A stretch of DNA of 64,000 bases, taken from assembly GCA_964578605.1 (NCBI GenBank), contig CAZODO010000016.1, positions 1-64,000 of the forward strand, read 5' to 3'. Of the stretch, positions 51,217 to 60,440 are shown piece after piece (within the stretch, counting starts at the first letter, position 1; the number at the start of each line of letters is the position of its first letter). The DNA is from JAXMHN01 sp964578605. Lineage in GTDB: Bacteria > Verrucomicrobiota > Verrucomicrobiia > Limisphaerales > SIBE01. The position numbers and the translations under genes were made by a program. Below the pieces are notes generated by a model. It had not been told where the DNA came from, ran no database searches, and saw only the letters and a list, made by a program, of their open reading frames with translations.

Positions 51217-52473
51217 ATGCCCGTCTTTCAGTACAAAGCCCTTCAAGGGAACGGATCGGTCAGCCTGGGCGAGATCGAAGCCGGCGGCCGCCTCGAGGCG
51301 CTCCGGCAGATGGAAGGGCTCGGCTTGCGCCCGATCAGCCTCTCGGAGCGGCGCAATGGCAAGGGCCCGTCCGCCAAAGCCGCCGGAAATGGCGGGACGG
51401 GCGGCGGATTTCAGCTGTCCTTCGGCGCCGCGAAAAAGATCACGGCCCGGATCCTGGAGAACTTCACCCGGCTCCTCTCGAGTTTGCTGGCCGCGGGCGT
51501 GCCTTTAAGCCGGGCGCTGGTCATCCTGCAAAAGGAAGCAGCCAACCCGGTGGCGAAGGCGAAATGGAAGGAGATCCACGATTCGGTGGTGGATGGCACG
51601 TCCTTGGCCGCCGCGATGGCGAAATCGCCGGACACCTTCCCGCGCGTTTACGTGGCCATGGTCGAGGCGGGGGAGACGGGCGGGTTTCTGGACGTCGTGC
51701 TGGGCCAGATTGCCGATTTCCAGGCGCGCGAGAAAGAACTGCGGGCCAAAGTGATGACGGCGTTGCTTTATCCGATGATCTTGCTGTTCCTGGCGACCTG
51801 CGTGCTGGTGTTTCTGCTGGTCTTCTTCATCCCGAGGTTCCAGTCGATCTTTAGCGGGTTTGGCGCCCAGCTCCCGATGCTCACCCAGATGATCGTCTCC
51901 ACAAGCAATCTGCTGCGGGCGTATGGGTTCATGCTGCTGGTGGGAGTGGTCGTCCTGGGGTTCATGGTCCGCACCTGGATTGTCTCGCCGAACGGCCGCC
52001 GCGCTTGGGAGGGGCTGATCCTGAAATTGCCTGCGGTGGGTCCCCTGGTGGCCCAATTCGCCATGGCACGGTTCTGCCGGATGCTCGGGACGCTGCTCGG
52101 AGCCGGGGTGCCCTTGATCAGTGGGTTGAACGTCGCGCGCCGGTCGATTGGCAACCAGATCCTGGTCGATGCCGTATCCAATTCGATTGACCGGGTGAAG
52201 GAAGGGAAACCGCTGGGCCCAAGCCTATCGGACTGTGGTTCGTTGTTCTCAGGTTCGGTGCTCGAAATGATCTCCGTGGCGGAGGAGAGCGGGCGGCTGG
52301 ATCAGGAACTGGTCCGGATCGCCAACGTGACAGAAGGGGATTTGGACCGCCAATTGAAGACGGCGGTGGCGCTGGCGGAACCGCTGATGCTGTTCTTTAT
52401 CGCTGCCTTTATCGGAACGATTTTCATCGGGATGGTCATCCCGATCTTCTCGCTCCAAGACTATATCAAATAA
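51217..52473 (+). CDS. gspF: type II secretion inner-membrane platform protein GspF
   Basis: Polytopic platform that couples the GspE motor to the pseudopilus. N-terminal YKALQGNGSVSLGEIEAGG and LRPISLSE segment, two T2SSF domains (FTRLLSSLLAAGVPLSRALVIL and FCRMLGTLLGAGVPLISGLNVA), and three membrane helices, the last being LFFIAAFIGTIFIGMVIPIFS. AMVEAGETGGFLD and SVAEESGRLDQEL are the conserved E-xG signatures of each repeat. 418 residues, standard. Confidence 0.95.
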   Translation: MPVFQYKALQGNGSVSLGEIEAGGRLEALRQMEGLGLRPISLSERRNGKGPSAKAAGNGGTGGGFQLSFGAAKKITARILENFTRLLSSLLAAGVPLSRALVILQKEAANPVAKAKWKEIHDSVVDGTSLAAAMAKSPDTFPRVYVAMVEAGETGGFLDVVLGQIADFQAREKELRAKVMTALLYPMILLFLATCVLVFLLVFFIPRFQSIFSGFGAQLPMLTQMIVSTSNLLRAYGFMLLVGVVVLGFMVRTWIVSPNGRRAWEGLILKLPAVGPLVAQFAMARFCRMLGTLLGAGVPLISGLNVARRSIGNQILVDAVSNSIDRVKEGKPLGPSLSDCGSLFSGSVLEMISVAEESGRLDQELVRIANVTEGDLDRQLKTAVALAEPLMLFFIAAFIGTIFIGMVIPIFSLQDYIK

Positions 52474-52490
52474 CGCGACAACCTGTTCTC

Positions 52491-52961
52491 ATGAAGATCC
52501 AACGCGCATCTGCAAACCCTGGCCCCCCCCGAACACTCCATCACCGGGGCGGTTTCACCCTGATCGAACTGCTGCTGGTCCTGGTCATCCTCGGGATCCT
52601 CGCGGCGCTGGTCGTGCCCAAGTTCTCCGGCCGCACCGAGCAGGCCCGGGTGACCGCCGCCCAGTCCCAGATTGCCACGTTCGGCACCGCGCTCGACGCC
52701 TTCGAGATTGACAATGGCTATTACCCGAAAGGCCGGGAGGGCCTCCAGGATCTCGTCGTCCAGCCGCGCGACGCGAAGAACTGGCGCGGTCCCTATCTCA
52801 AGAGCGAGATCCCGCTGGACCCGTGGGGGAACGCTTACATTTATGAATGCCCCGGCCGGCATAACCCAAGCGGCTATGACTTGATGTCCCTCGGCCCGGA
52901 CGGGCGCGAAGGCGGGGATGACGATATCACCAACTACTCGCAGGGAACCCAACGCCGGTAA
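52491..52961 (+). CDS. gspG: major pseudopilin GspG
   Basis: Main subunit of the T2SS pseudopilus. Class III leader with cleavage after Gly21: GGFTLIELLLVLVILGILAALVVPKFSG, Glu at mature position 5. GspG signatures follow: ALDAFEIDNGYYP, GLQDLVVQP, GPYLKSEIPLDPWGNAY and the Ca-binding end SLGPDGREGGDDDITNY. 156 residues. A prepilin peptidase (GspO/PilD) is needed but is not in this window. Confidence 0.95.
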   Translation: MKIQRASANPGPPRTLHHRGGFTLIELLLVLVILGILAALVVPKFSGRTEQARVTAAQSQIATFGTALDAFEIDNGYYPKGREGLQDLVVQPRDAKNWRGPYLKSEIPLDPWGNAYIYECPGRHNPSGYDLMSLGPDGREGGDDDITNYSQGTQRR

Positions 52962-52981
52962 GAGCACCCGCCGAATTCGTC

Positions 52982-53575
52982 ATGTTTCTGAGACGTCCCA
53001 GCCCCTTTCGCCGTTCCTCCCGGCGCGCCACACCGGCCTCCGGGCGCCCGGCGGGGTTTACGCTCATCGAGCTGATCCTCGTCATGGCGTTGCTGGCGAT
53101 CGTGCTCGGGGTGGCGGCGCCTTCGCTCTCCCGCTTCTTTCAGGGGCGCACCTTGGATTCGGAAGCGAAACGGTTTCTCGCGCTAACCCGTTATGGGCAA
53201 AGCCGGGCGGTCTCGGAAGGGGTGCCCATGCTGCTCTGGATCGATGCCAAGCAGAGCCAGTACGGGCTGCAGGCCGACAGCAGTTACCTCGAGGAAGACA
53301 CCCGAAAGCTGGAGTACACCCTCGCGAAAGAGGTCCAGGTGGAAGTCGAGGAACCGCCCGTCTCGTTCGGCTTGCAGCGAGTGTGGAAAGGCAGTCCGGG
53401 TTTCACCGCGACCTTGCCCAAGATCCAATTCCTGCCGGACGGTTTCTTGGGCGAACGCAGCCCCGACTCAATCGTTTTCAGGCAGGGTCAAGATGCGGAA
53501 ATCTGGATTGAGCAGACCCACAACGGCCTGAGTTATGAAGTGCAAACCAACCAGGTGCGAACGCTCCGGCGCTAG
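52982..53575 (+). CDS. gspH: minor pseudopilin GspH-like
   Basis: Prepilin with class III leader (PAGFTLIELILVMALLAIVLGVAAPSLSRFF). The globular part carries LDSEAKRFLALTRYGQSRAVSEGVPMLLWID, the GspH/FimT pattern in which the first strands follow the helix. 197 residues. The 3' end overlaps gspI by 41 bp in another frame, a tight arrangement. Confidence 0.87.
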   Translation: MFLRRPSPFRRSSRRATPASGRPAGFTLIELILVMALLAIVLGVAAPSLSRFFQGRTLDSEAKRFLALTRYGQSRAVSEGVPMLLWIDAKQSQYGLQADSSYLEEDTRKLEYTLAKEVQVEVEEPPVSFGLQRVWKGSPGFTATLPKIQFLPDGFLGERSPDSIVFRQGQDAEIWIEQTHNGLSYEVQTNQVRTLRR

Positions 53576-53945
53576 GTCCTCGCGCCACGGCTTTACGCTC
53601 GTGGAGGTGCTGGCCGCGCTGGTGTTTATGGCGATCGTGATCCCCGCCGCCATCCAGGGCGTGCGCATCGCGAGCCTGGCCGGGCAAATGGGCGAACGAA
53701 AATCCGCGGCGGCACGGATCGCAGATACGGTATTGAATGAGTTGGTGGTCACTGGGCAATGGCAAACCGGCTCCCAGTCGGGAACTGTGGAAGACGGCGC
53801 AATGGCCTACAAATGGCAGATGCGAACGGAGCCTTGGTTCCAGCAGAACGTGCTCCGGCTCCTGACGGTCGAGGTGACCTACCCGGTGCAGGGACAGGAT
53901 TACCAGGTGCAGATGAGCACCCTGGTTGACGCAACACTCCAGTGA
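53535..53945 (+). CDS. gspI: minor pseudopilin GspI-like
   Basis: Leader ends RHG, followed by FTLVEVLAALVFMAIVIPAAIQGVRIAS, with Glu at mature position 5. The rest (YKWQMRTEPWFQQNVLRLLTVEVTYPVQGQDYQVQMSTLV) fits the small GspI fold. 136 residues. The start at 53535 lies inside the gspH coding region; the end overlaps gspJ (GTGA). Confidence 0.85.
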   Translation: MKCKPTRCERSGARSSRHGFTLVEVLAALVFMAIVIPAAIQGVRIASLAGQMGERKSAAARIADTVLNELVVTGQWQTGSQSGTVEDGAMAYKWQMRTEPWFQQNVLRLLTVEVTYPVQGQDYQVQMSTLVDATLQ

Positions 53946-54712
53946 ACGCACAGGGGCCACATTCGAAAACCGAAAGCGCACGAGCGATGCGGAGCCCGGT
54001 GGCCTTCACCTTGATCGAGGTGCTCTTGGCAGTCGCGATCTTCGCGGTGGTCCTGCTGGCCATTCACACCGTGTTCTATGGAGCGCTCAAGCTGCGCGAC
54101 ACCACGACCGAAGCGATTCAGCAAAGCCTGCCCCTGCAGCACGCTCTGGCGGTTCTGAAACGCGACCTGGCTGATATCGTCCTGCCCGGCGGAACCTTCT
54201 TCGGAGAGTTCCAGACCATGGTGCGCGACCTCGGGACGTCGAATATCGTGAACACGCTCAGCGCCGTGGATGACACGATGGCGGGGCAGTCCGGCCCGGC
54301 GTTCTTTACCGCCAGCGGGCGCGTGGACGACAACGCGCCCTGGGGCGATGTTCAAAGGGTTTGGTACTACCTCGCCGCGCCGACCAACCATGCGCCCGGC
54401 CGGGATTTAATCCGGTCTGTCACGCGCAACCTGCTCCCCGCGTTCCATGAGGAACCGGAGGAACAGCGCCTGATGAGCGGGGTCGAATCCATAGTGTTCT
54501 CATTCTACGACGGGCTGCAATGGCGGCAGGATTGGGATTCAACCGTTGAAACCAACAAGCTTCCCCGCGGGATCAAGGTGCAGCTGCAATTGGCCGCCGA
54601 GAGCGCTCCGGCGCGGCTGGGACAGCTCCCGATTGACCTGGTCGTCCCGGTGATCGTGCAGGCCGGAACGAACGAAACCGCGCAAGCGACCGAAGAGGGG
54701 GAAGAGCTATGA
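53942..54712 (+). CDS. gspJ: minor pseudopilin GspJ-like
   Basis: Class III prepilin: FTLIEVLLAVAIFAVVLLAIHTVFYGALKLRDTT, then a globular domain with LQHALAVLKRDLADIVLPGGTFFGEF and SGVESIVFSFYDGLQWRQDWDS, which is typical for GspJ. Position -1 before the cleavage Phe is Ala (SPVA-F), not the usual Gly. The GTG start at 53942 overlaps the gspI stop. 256 residues. Confidence 0.85.
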   Translation: MNAQGPHSKTESARAMRSPVAFTLIEVLLAVAIFAVVLLAIHTVFYGALKLRDTTTEAIQQSLPLQHALAVLKRDLADIVLPGGTFFGEFQTMVRDLGTSNIVNTLSAVDDTMAGQSGPAFFTASGRVDDNAPWGDVQRVWYYLAAPTNHAPGRDLIRSVTRNLLPAFHEEPEEQRLMSGVESIVFSFYDGLQWRQDWDSTVETNKLPRGIKVQLQLAAESAPARLGQLPIDLVVPVIVQAGTNETAQATEEGEEL

Positions 54713-56133
54713 CCCTGGGCTCGGCCAGCGATGCACCGCGAAAGAGCGAGGTGGCGACCGCCTCCCTATGGCCGGGCGCAAGGCGGCGTCCTGCCGCCGG
54801 CATCCGAGGGGAACGAGCTTCGGTCCTCATCATCGTGCTGTGGATCTCGTTCGGGCTGGTTAGCTTGGCGCTCTACTTCGCGCATAGCATGTCGTTTGAA
54901 CTGCGCGCGGCCGACAACCGGGTGGCGGGCACGGAAGCTGAGCAAGCGATCGCCGGCGCCATCCGCTACGTCAGCAACATCCTGGCGACCACCGTCTATC
55001 CGGGCGCCTTGCCCGAACCTGAGACCTTCCCGCGGGAAGCGGTGCAACTTGGCGACGCGAGATTCTGGTTGATCGGGCGGCCGATCGAACAGCTCCCCCC
55101 GGAGCAGCCGTATTTCAACCTTGTCGACGAATGCTCGAAGTTGAACCTGAACAGCGTCACGGCTGAAATGCTCGAAACACTCCCGCGCATGCGGCCCGAA
55201 CAAGCAGGCGCGATCCTGGACTGGCGTGACGAGGATTCCGAGGTGAACGAACTCGGGGGCGCAGAAACCGACCTGTACCAGCGCTTCAACCCGTCCTACA
55301 TGTGCAAGGATGCCAAATTCGAATCCGTCGAAGAACTGCGCATGGTCTACGGAATGGACCTCGAGATGCTCCTCGGCGAAGACGGCAACCTCAATGGCGT
55401 CCTGGATCTGAACGAAAACGACGGCGACCAGTCGCCTCCCTACGACAATCAAGACGGCCGCCTGGATCCCGGTCTGTTCGAGTACTTCACAGTCTACTCG
55501 ATGGAACCAACCACGCGCACGAACGGTTCACCGCGCATCAATATCGCGACGACGAACCAGCAGGAACTGGCCACGTTGCTCACGGAAAAGTTCGATGCGG
55601 AAAAAGCAAACTCGATCCTGGCCAACTTCTCGAGCGGCGGGCAAACCGTCACGAGCCTGCTTGAGTTCTACATCCGGAGCGGGATGACGGCGCAGGAGTT
55701 CGCCCAAATAGAGACCGACATCACGGCGACCACCAACGTGACGGGCCTGGTGAACGTGAACACCGCCAGTGAGATGGTGCTGTCATGCATCCCGGGAATC
55801 GGAATCGAGAACGCCCCCGCCTTGACGGCCTACCGGCAGAGCAACCGGGCGAGCCTGGCGGTGGAACCGACCTTGGCGTGGGTGGCTGACGTGCTTGGCG
55901 AGACCAACGCGGTCCAGGCCGGCCCTTTCCTGACCGGGCGCAGCTTTCAATATGCCGCCGACATCGCCGCAGTCGGCCATTACGGCCGGGGGTTCCGGCG
56001 TGTGAAAGTCGTTTTCGATCTCAGCCAGGGGACGCCTCGCGTGGTCTTTCGGCGAGATCTCACGCACCTCGGATGGGCGCTCGGACGGGACGTGCGCGAG
56101 GAGTTTTTACTGTTGGCCAAGAACAGACAATGA
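54709..56133 (+). CDS. gspK: minor pseudopilin GspK
   Basis: Tip pseudopilin. Membrane segment SVLIIVLWISFGLVSLALYFA lacks Glu5, as usual for GspK. T2SSK domain: FNLVDECSKLNLNSVTAEML, LPRMRPEQAGAILDWRDEDSE; an acidic Ca-binding-like loop GEDGNLNGVLDLNENDGDQS; and a second helix-hairpin-helix-like unit INIATTNQQELATLL and VNVNTASEMVLSCIPGIG. 474 residues, longer than most GspK. Starts in an ATGA overlap with gspJ. Confidence 0.9.
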   Translation: MTLGSASDAPRKSEVATASLWPGARRRPAAGIRGERASVLIIVLWISFGLVSLALYFAHSMSFELRAADNRVAGTEAEQAIAGAIRYVSNILATTVYPGALPEPETFPREAVQLGDARFWLIGRPIEQLPPEQPYFNLVDECSKLNLNSVTAEMLETLPRMRPEQAGAILDWRDEDSEVNELGGAETDLYQRFNPSYMCKDAKFESVEELRMVYGMDLEMLLGEDGNLNGVLDLNENDGDQSPPYDNQDGRLDPGLFEYFTVYSMEPTTRTNGSPRINIATTNQQELATLLTEKFDAEKANSILANFSSGGQTVTSLLEFYIRSGMTAQEFAQIETDITATTNVTGLVNVNTASEMVLSCIPGIGIENAPALTAYRQSNRASLAVEPTLAWVADVLGETNAVQAGPFLTGRSFQYAADIAAVGHYGRGFRRVKVVFDLSQGTPRVVFRRDLTHLGWALGRDVREEFLLLAKNRQ

Positions 56134-57617
56134 TGGGTCTTATCAACTTGAATTCGCTCAAACTGAACCTGGGGAAGCTGGAGACACTGGGCAGCCTGGC
56201 GAAGAAGCGCCAAGCCCGGACCTCCCTGCTTGGCTTGGCCCTCGACGGCCCGCGCGTTGAAGCCGTCCTGGTCCGCCGATCCAATGGCTCTGTTCGGGTT
56301 GTCGAGACGACGACGGGCTCCCTGCAACTGAATCTCCTTACGGACGCCCCGGAGCTTGTCGGCCGCGAAATCCGGAACCACCTCGACCGCGCCGGGATTC
56401 GAGAGCGCCATTGTGCCGTTTGTGTGCCCTTGGAGTGGGCCTTGACGGCGCATACGGTTATCCCGGACCTGCCGCCCGAAGACGTTGACAGCTTCCTCGA
56501 ACTCGAAGCCGAGCGCGGCTTTCCATTCGGACAGGAAACCCTCACCACCGTCGTTTCCCGTTGCAAGGGCGCAGACGGAACTCGCTTCGCCACGCTGGTG
56601 GCGATACCGAAAGAGCATCTTGCGGCGCTGCAGAAGGTTTTGAAAGCGGCCCAGCTCAAGCCGGTGAGTTTCTCCCTCGCTCTGCCGGCGCTTCAAGACC
56701 CGGCGCAGCCTAACGGAATGGGAGTCGCCAGCCTGAGCATCCGCGAAAACAGCGTTGAATTGCAGGTCGTCTCCGGCGGAGGGATCGCCGCCATCCGCAC
56801 GCTGCAAGGCGCCCTGGAGCAAGATGGCGTGCGCAAGAAGCCCTATGCTGATGTCGTGGCCCGGGATCTGAGAATTACCCTTGGCCAGCTTCCAGCCGGC
56901 ATCCGCGACACCGTGCAGCGCTTGAAGGTGTATGGGCATGGGGATGATCTCGAACGCTTCACTTCCGAATTGGGCGCGCGCGCCAAGCTGCTCGGGCTCG
57001 AAATCGAGCTCGTCCGCCGCTATGAAAAAGACGGCGCTCCGGTGGAAATGCCAGCGGATGCGGCACCATCGCCCGCCCTCAGTTTGGCGGCGCGGCTGCT
57101 GGCGGGGCAGCGGGCTGTTTTGGAGTTCCTTCCGCCCAAGGTCAGCGCCTGGAAACAACTTGCCGGCCGCTATTCCTCTCGCAAGCTGGCGTGGACGGGG
57201 GCCGCGGCGGGAGTGGTGGTCTTTCTGGTGCTGTCGGCCTTTCTGGTCCAGCAGTGGCAACTGGGGCGCTGGGGTTCGCAATGGGCCGGAATGAAGACCC
57301 GGGTGAGCGAGCTTGAGGCCATGCAGCAACAAATCCGGCGCTTTCGCCCCTGGTTCGACGAATCGTTCCGGAGTCTTTCCACTTTGCAGAAGCTGACAGA
57401 GGCTTTCCCGGAAGATGGCGCTGTCTATGCCAAATCCCTCGAGATGAAAGACCCGGGCCTCGTGACCTGCCGTGGTATTGCGGCGGACCCGAAGGCGCTG
57501 CTGAAAGTCGTGGAACACCTGGGTGCCACCAAGGAGTTTTCCAGCGTGCAAGTGGACCAGATCCGGCAAAAGCAATTCACCATCAACCTGCGTTGGGCGG
57601 AAGGAGGTGGCCAGTGA
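56130..57617 (+). CDS. gspL: GspL/PilM-type inner-membrane assembly protein
   Basis: Cytoplasmic actin-like part (about 1-300; GLALDGPRVEAVLVRRSN, FLELEAERGFPF) in the style of PilM/GspL, one membrane helix at about residue 370 (LAWTGAAAGVVVFLVLSAFLV), then a periplasmic PilN-like region with a short coiled coil (MKTRVSELEAMQQQIRRF). GspL normally recruits GspE to the membrane. Sequence similarity is weak; position and architecture carry the call. The start at 56130 overlaps the gspK stop (ATGA). Confidence 0.78.
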   Translation: MMGLINLNSLKLNLGKLETLGSLAKKRQARTSLLGLALDGPRVEAVLVRRSNGSVRVVETTTGSLQLNLLTDAPELVGREIRNHLDRAGIRERHCAVCVPLEWALTAHTVIPDLPPEDVDSFLELEAERGFPFGQETLTTVVSRCKGADGTRFATLVAIPKEHLAALQKVLKAAQLKPVSFSLALPALQDPAQPNGMGVASLSIRENSVELQVVSGGGIAAIRTLQGALEQDGVRKKPYADVVARDLRITLGQLPAGIRDTVQRLKVYGHGDDLERFTSELGARAKLLGLEIELVRRYEKDGAPVEMPADAAPSPALSLAARLLAGQRAVLEFLPPKVSAWKQLAGRYSSRKLAWTGAAAGVVVFLVLSAFLVQQWQLGRWGSQWAGMKTRVSELEAMQQQIRRFRPWFDESFRSLSTLQKLTEAFPEDGAVYAKSLEMKDPGLVTCRGIAADPKALLKVVEHLGATKEFSSVQVDQIRQKQFTINLRWAEGGGQ

Positions 57618-58150
57618 ACCTGAAGAACCGGCAGCAGCTTCTAGGCTTGATCGCGATCCTGGCCGTCGCGCTCTTCGCAGGAGACCGGTTGCTCCTCAGC
57701 CCGCTCACGAAGCTCTGGAAAGAGCGCGTGTCCACAATCGCGCACCTGAGGCAATCCGTTGAACAAGGCCGCCAGCTCCTGGACCGCGAGCCTGCCATCC
57801 GCCAGCGTTGGGATTCGATGCGCACTAACACCCTGCCCCAGGAAGTTTCTCTGGCCGAAAACCAGGTATTGCGCGCGTTCGAACGCTGGTCGATCGACAG
57901 CCGGATTGGCATCAATGGCATCAAACCCCAGTGGAAGGTCGGCGCGGAGGATTACGCCACGCTGGAGTGCCGGGTCGATGCGGAAGGGGCGCTCCCCGAA
58001 ATCACCCGTTTTCTTTACGAGATCGAGAAGGACCCACTGGGCATGAAACTGGACATGGTCGAGATCACGGCGCGTGATGACCGCGGACAGAAGCTGACGT
58101 TGGCGCTGCTCGTGAGCGGCCTTCAATTGAACCCATCCACTTTCCGATGA
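57614..58150 (+). CDS. gspM: GspM/PilO-type inner-membrane protein
   Basis: Short cytoplasmic end, one membrane helix (LLGLIAILAVALFAGDRLLL), then a coiled coil and ferredoxin-like periplasmic domain (YATLECRVDAEGALPEITRFLYEIEKDPLGMKLDMVEITARDD is the PilO/GspM-like core). 178 residues from a GTG start with AAGGAGG 6 nt upstream; overlaps the gspL stop by 4 bp. It would bridge GspL and the periplasmic components. Confidence 0.78.
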   Translation: MNLKNRQQLLGLIAILAVALFAGDRLLLSPLTKLWKERVSTIAHLRQSVEQGRQLLDREPAIRQRWDSMRTNTLPQEVSLAENQVLRAFERWSIDSRIGINGIKPQWKVGAEDYATLECRVDAEGALPEITRFLYEIEKDPLGMKLDMVEITARDDRGQKLTLALLVSGLQLNPSTFR

Positions 58151-58740
58151 GCTTGCTGACGCCCTCCAACTCAAGCCCTCGGGATGCCATCGGCTCCGCT
58201 CGAAGATGTGCCTTATGGCGCGGCGTGCTGGTTTCTCTGGCTGCTTTCGCCTTGCTTGCTCCGAACCCGGTCCGCAGTGCGGATGCCGATGGGCTCTTGG
58301 ACGAAACCGCTGGCTTGAGGTTCATCGTTGAGCGGAACATCTTCGACCCCACCCGTTCTTCCCGTCTGGAAGGCGGCCCGGTTGAAAGGCCGAAGCCGAG
58401 GCGCTCCGAAACGCTGACCCTGGTCGGCACAATGGCCTGCGAAAAGGGGGCCTACGCCTTCTTTGAGGGATCCGAACCCGCTTTCCAGAAGGTGCTGGAA
58501 ACCGGAGGCGAGATCGCGGATTGTAAGGTAGCTGTAATTGCCTGTTCAGCGGTGACGCTCGACGCGGGCACCCAGCGCATCACCTTGCCAGTCGGGACGC
58601 GCATGCGCCGCGAAGAGAATGGGGAATGGGAACTGGCTTATACCAGCGCGCCTCCGCCGGACTCACCAGGCGAATCCGCCGCTGAGGGGAGCGACATCGT
58701 CAAACGACTAATGCTACAGCGAGAACAGGAGTTGAAATGA
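58147..58740 (+). CDS. GspC/PilP-like periplasmic adaptor
   Basis: N-terminal hydrophobic segment (GVLVSLAAFALLAPNPVRSA) that could be a signal peptide or anchor, then RNIFDPTRSS (64-72), a motif like the one that opens the periplasmic part of GspC-type proteins, a Pro/Arg linker, and a small beta domain (TLTLVGTMACEKGAYAFFEGS, FQKVLETGGEIADCKVAVI) matching the GspC homology region. 197 residues. Placed just before the secretin genes it would contact, with 4-bp overlaps on both sides. Confidence 0.72.
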   Translation: MSLLTPSNSSPRDAIGSARRCALWRGVLVSLAAFALLAPNPVRSADADGLLDETAGLRFIVERNIFDPTRSSRLEGGPVERPKPRRSETLTLVGTMACEKGAYAFFEGSEPAFQKVLETGGEIADCKVAVIACSAVTLDAGTQRITLPVGTRMRREENGEWELAYTSAPPPDSPGESAAEGSDIVKRLMLQREQELK

Positions 58741-60410
58741 AGACTTTCACATGGACGGCTTATTTCTTGGCTTGCGCCGCCAGCCTGGCGCTGATGACCC
58801 ACGCCCAAACATCCGCACCGCCCACTGCTGAGCCGGTGGCGGCTGAGCCAGCGCGTTCCGCCGAGGCTCCTCCCGCGAGGGCCGAGAGCCCGCCCGCGGC
58901 GTCGGAGGCCGTGCAGCCGGTTGCGCCCGCACCCGAGCTCGCTGCCCCTGCCCCAACGGCCGAATCCGCCGCCCGGCGTTCCTTAAACGGATCGAATGAG
59001 TTGCGCCTCAATTTCAGGAACGCGCCGCTCGAGACGGTGCTGAATTACCTTAGCGAAGCCGCTGGCTTCATCATTGACCTCCAAGTTCCGGACGTCAAAG
59101 GACGGGTCACCGTCTGGAGCAACCAGCCGGTCACCCGCGAGGAAGCCCTCGACCTGCTGAACTCCGCCCTGGACAAGAATGGCTACACCGCCGTCCGCAA
59201 CGGGCGCACGCTGACGATTTGGACCAAAGACGAAGCCAAGAAGCGGGATCTCCCGGTCAAAAGCGGCAACCGCCCCGAGGACATTCCCAAGAACGACGAG
59301 ATGGTGACGCAGATCATTCCGGTGCGTTTCATCAGCGCCGTCCAAGTGGCGCGCGACCTTCAGCCTTTGCTCCCTGACTCAGCCACGCTGAGCGCCAATG
59401 AAGGTGGCAATTCGCTAATCCTTACCGACACCCAGGTGAGCATTCGGCGCATGGCTGAAATTATTCAGGCGCTTGACACCGCAATCTCCAGCGTTTCGTC
59501 CGTGAGGGTTTTCCCGTTGCAGTATGCGGACGCGAAGGCGGTGGCGACCGTGATCAAGGACGTGTTTGCGCCGCAGGATACAGGCCGATCCGCCGGCAAC
59601 GCCGCGGCCTCGCGGTTTATGAACCAGTTCCGCGGGCCCGGCGGCATGGCGCCCGGAGGACGGGGAGGCGCCCCGGGCGCCGAGGCTTTCTCCGGATCCG
59701 CGGGCGGCGGGCGGGCGCCCACGCCCCGAGTTGTGGCCGTCTCGGAAGAGCGCAGCAACTGCGTCGTGGTCAGCGCGCCGGACGAACAGATGCCCATTAT
59801 TAAACAGATGATCGATGAGCTGGATGCCCCGGTGGAAGACGTCACGGAGATCCGGGTGTTCCGCCTCAAATTTGCCGACGCACAAGAGACATCGGATCTC
59901 TTGAACAACCTGTTCAGCGCCGCAAACTCCGCCACGAGCGGGCAGGCGTTCGGCGGCCGGTTCCAGTTTGGCGGCCGCCGGCCGGGGATGAACGCCGCGA
60001 ATGCCGATCCAAGCTCCCGGATGCTGAAACAAACGCAGGTGGTGTCGGTGCCCGACCTTCGGACCGGCTCGGTGGTTGTCAGCGCTTCGCGCGATCTGAT
60101 GGTCCAGATCGAAGGCATGATTGCGGACCTGGATTCCGACGCGGCCAAGAAGCAGGAGGTGTTTGTTTTCGACGTGCAGAATACCGATCCGCAGGCGGTG
60201 CAGGACATCTTGCAAAGTCTGTTCCCCGCGCCCACCTACAGCGGCGGAACGACCGCCCGTTCGAACTCTCGAAATCAGACTGGGGTGGGCAACCAGTTGA
60301 ATACCCGAGCCACCCAGAACCTGAACCGGGGTGGTTCACGGACCGGAAACACCGGGTTCGGCAACATGTCCAGCGGGTTCGGTGGGGCCACGAGCGGTCT
60401 TGGACGCTAA
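58737..60410 (+). CDS. secretin N-domain half (GspD N0-N3 region without a pore domain)
   Basis: Signal peptide (YFLACAASLALMTHAQT), an Ala/Pro-rich linker, then N0 (LNFRNAPLETVLNYLSEAAGFIIDL), followed by N-domains, each of the form VFPLQYADAKAVATVI and VFRLKFADAQETSDLL, with long Gly/Ala insertions. At about 472-498 comes VFVFDVQNTDPQAVQDILQSLF, the first half of a further N-domain, and the protein ends in a Gly/Asn/Thr/Arg tail. No secretin pore domain is present. 557 residues. The pore half is the next gene, 30 bp downstream. Confidence 0.9.
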   Translation: MKTFTWTAYFLACAASLALMTHAQTSAPPTAEPVAAEPARSAEAPPARAESPPAASEAVQPVAPAPELAAPAPTAESAARRSLNGSNELRLNFRNAPLETVLNYLSEAAGFIIDLQVPDVKGRVTVWSNQPVTREEALDLLNSALDKNGYTAVRNGRTLTIWTKDEAKKRDLPVKSGNRPEDIPKNDEMVTQIIPVRFISAVQVARDLQPLLPDSATLSANEGGNSLILTDTQVSIRRMAEIIQALDTAISSVSSVRVFPLQYADAKAVATVIKDVFAPQDTGRSAGNAAASRFMNQFRGPGGMAPGGRGGAPGAEAFSGSAGGGRAPTPRVVAVSEERSNCVVVSAPDEQMPIIKQMIDELDAPVEDVTEIRVFRLKFADAQETSDLLNNLFSAANSATSGQAFGGRFQFGGRRPGMNAANADPSSRMLKQTQVVSVPDLRTGSVVVSASRDLMVQIEGMIADLDSDAAKKQEVFVFDVQNTDPQAVQDILQSLFPAPTYSGGTTARSNSRNQTGVGNQLNTRATQNLNRGGSRTGNTGFGNMSSGFGGATSGLGR

Positions 60411-60440
60411 CTCAGAGTCGTCTCGACACACGTTAACCAT

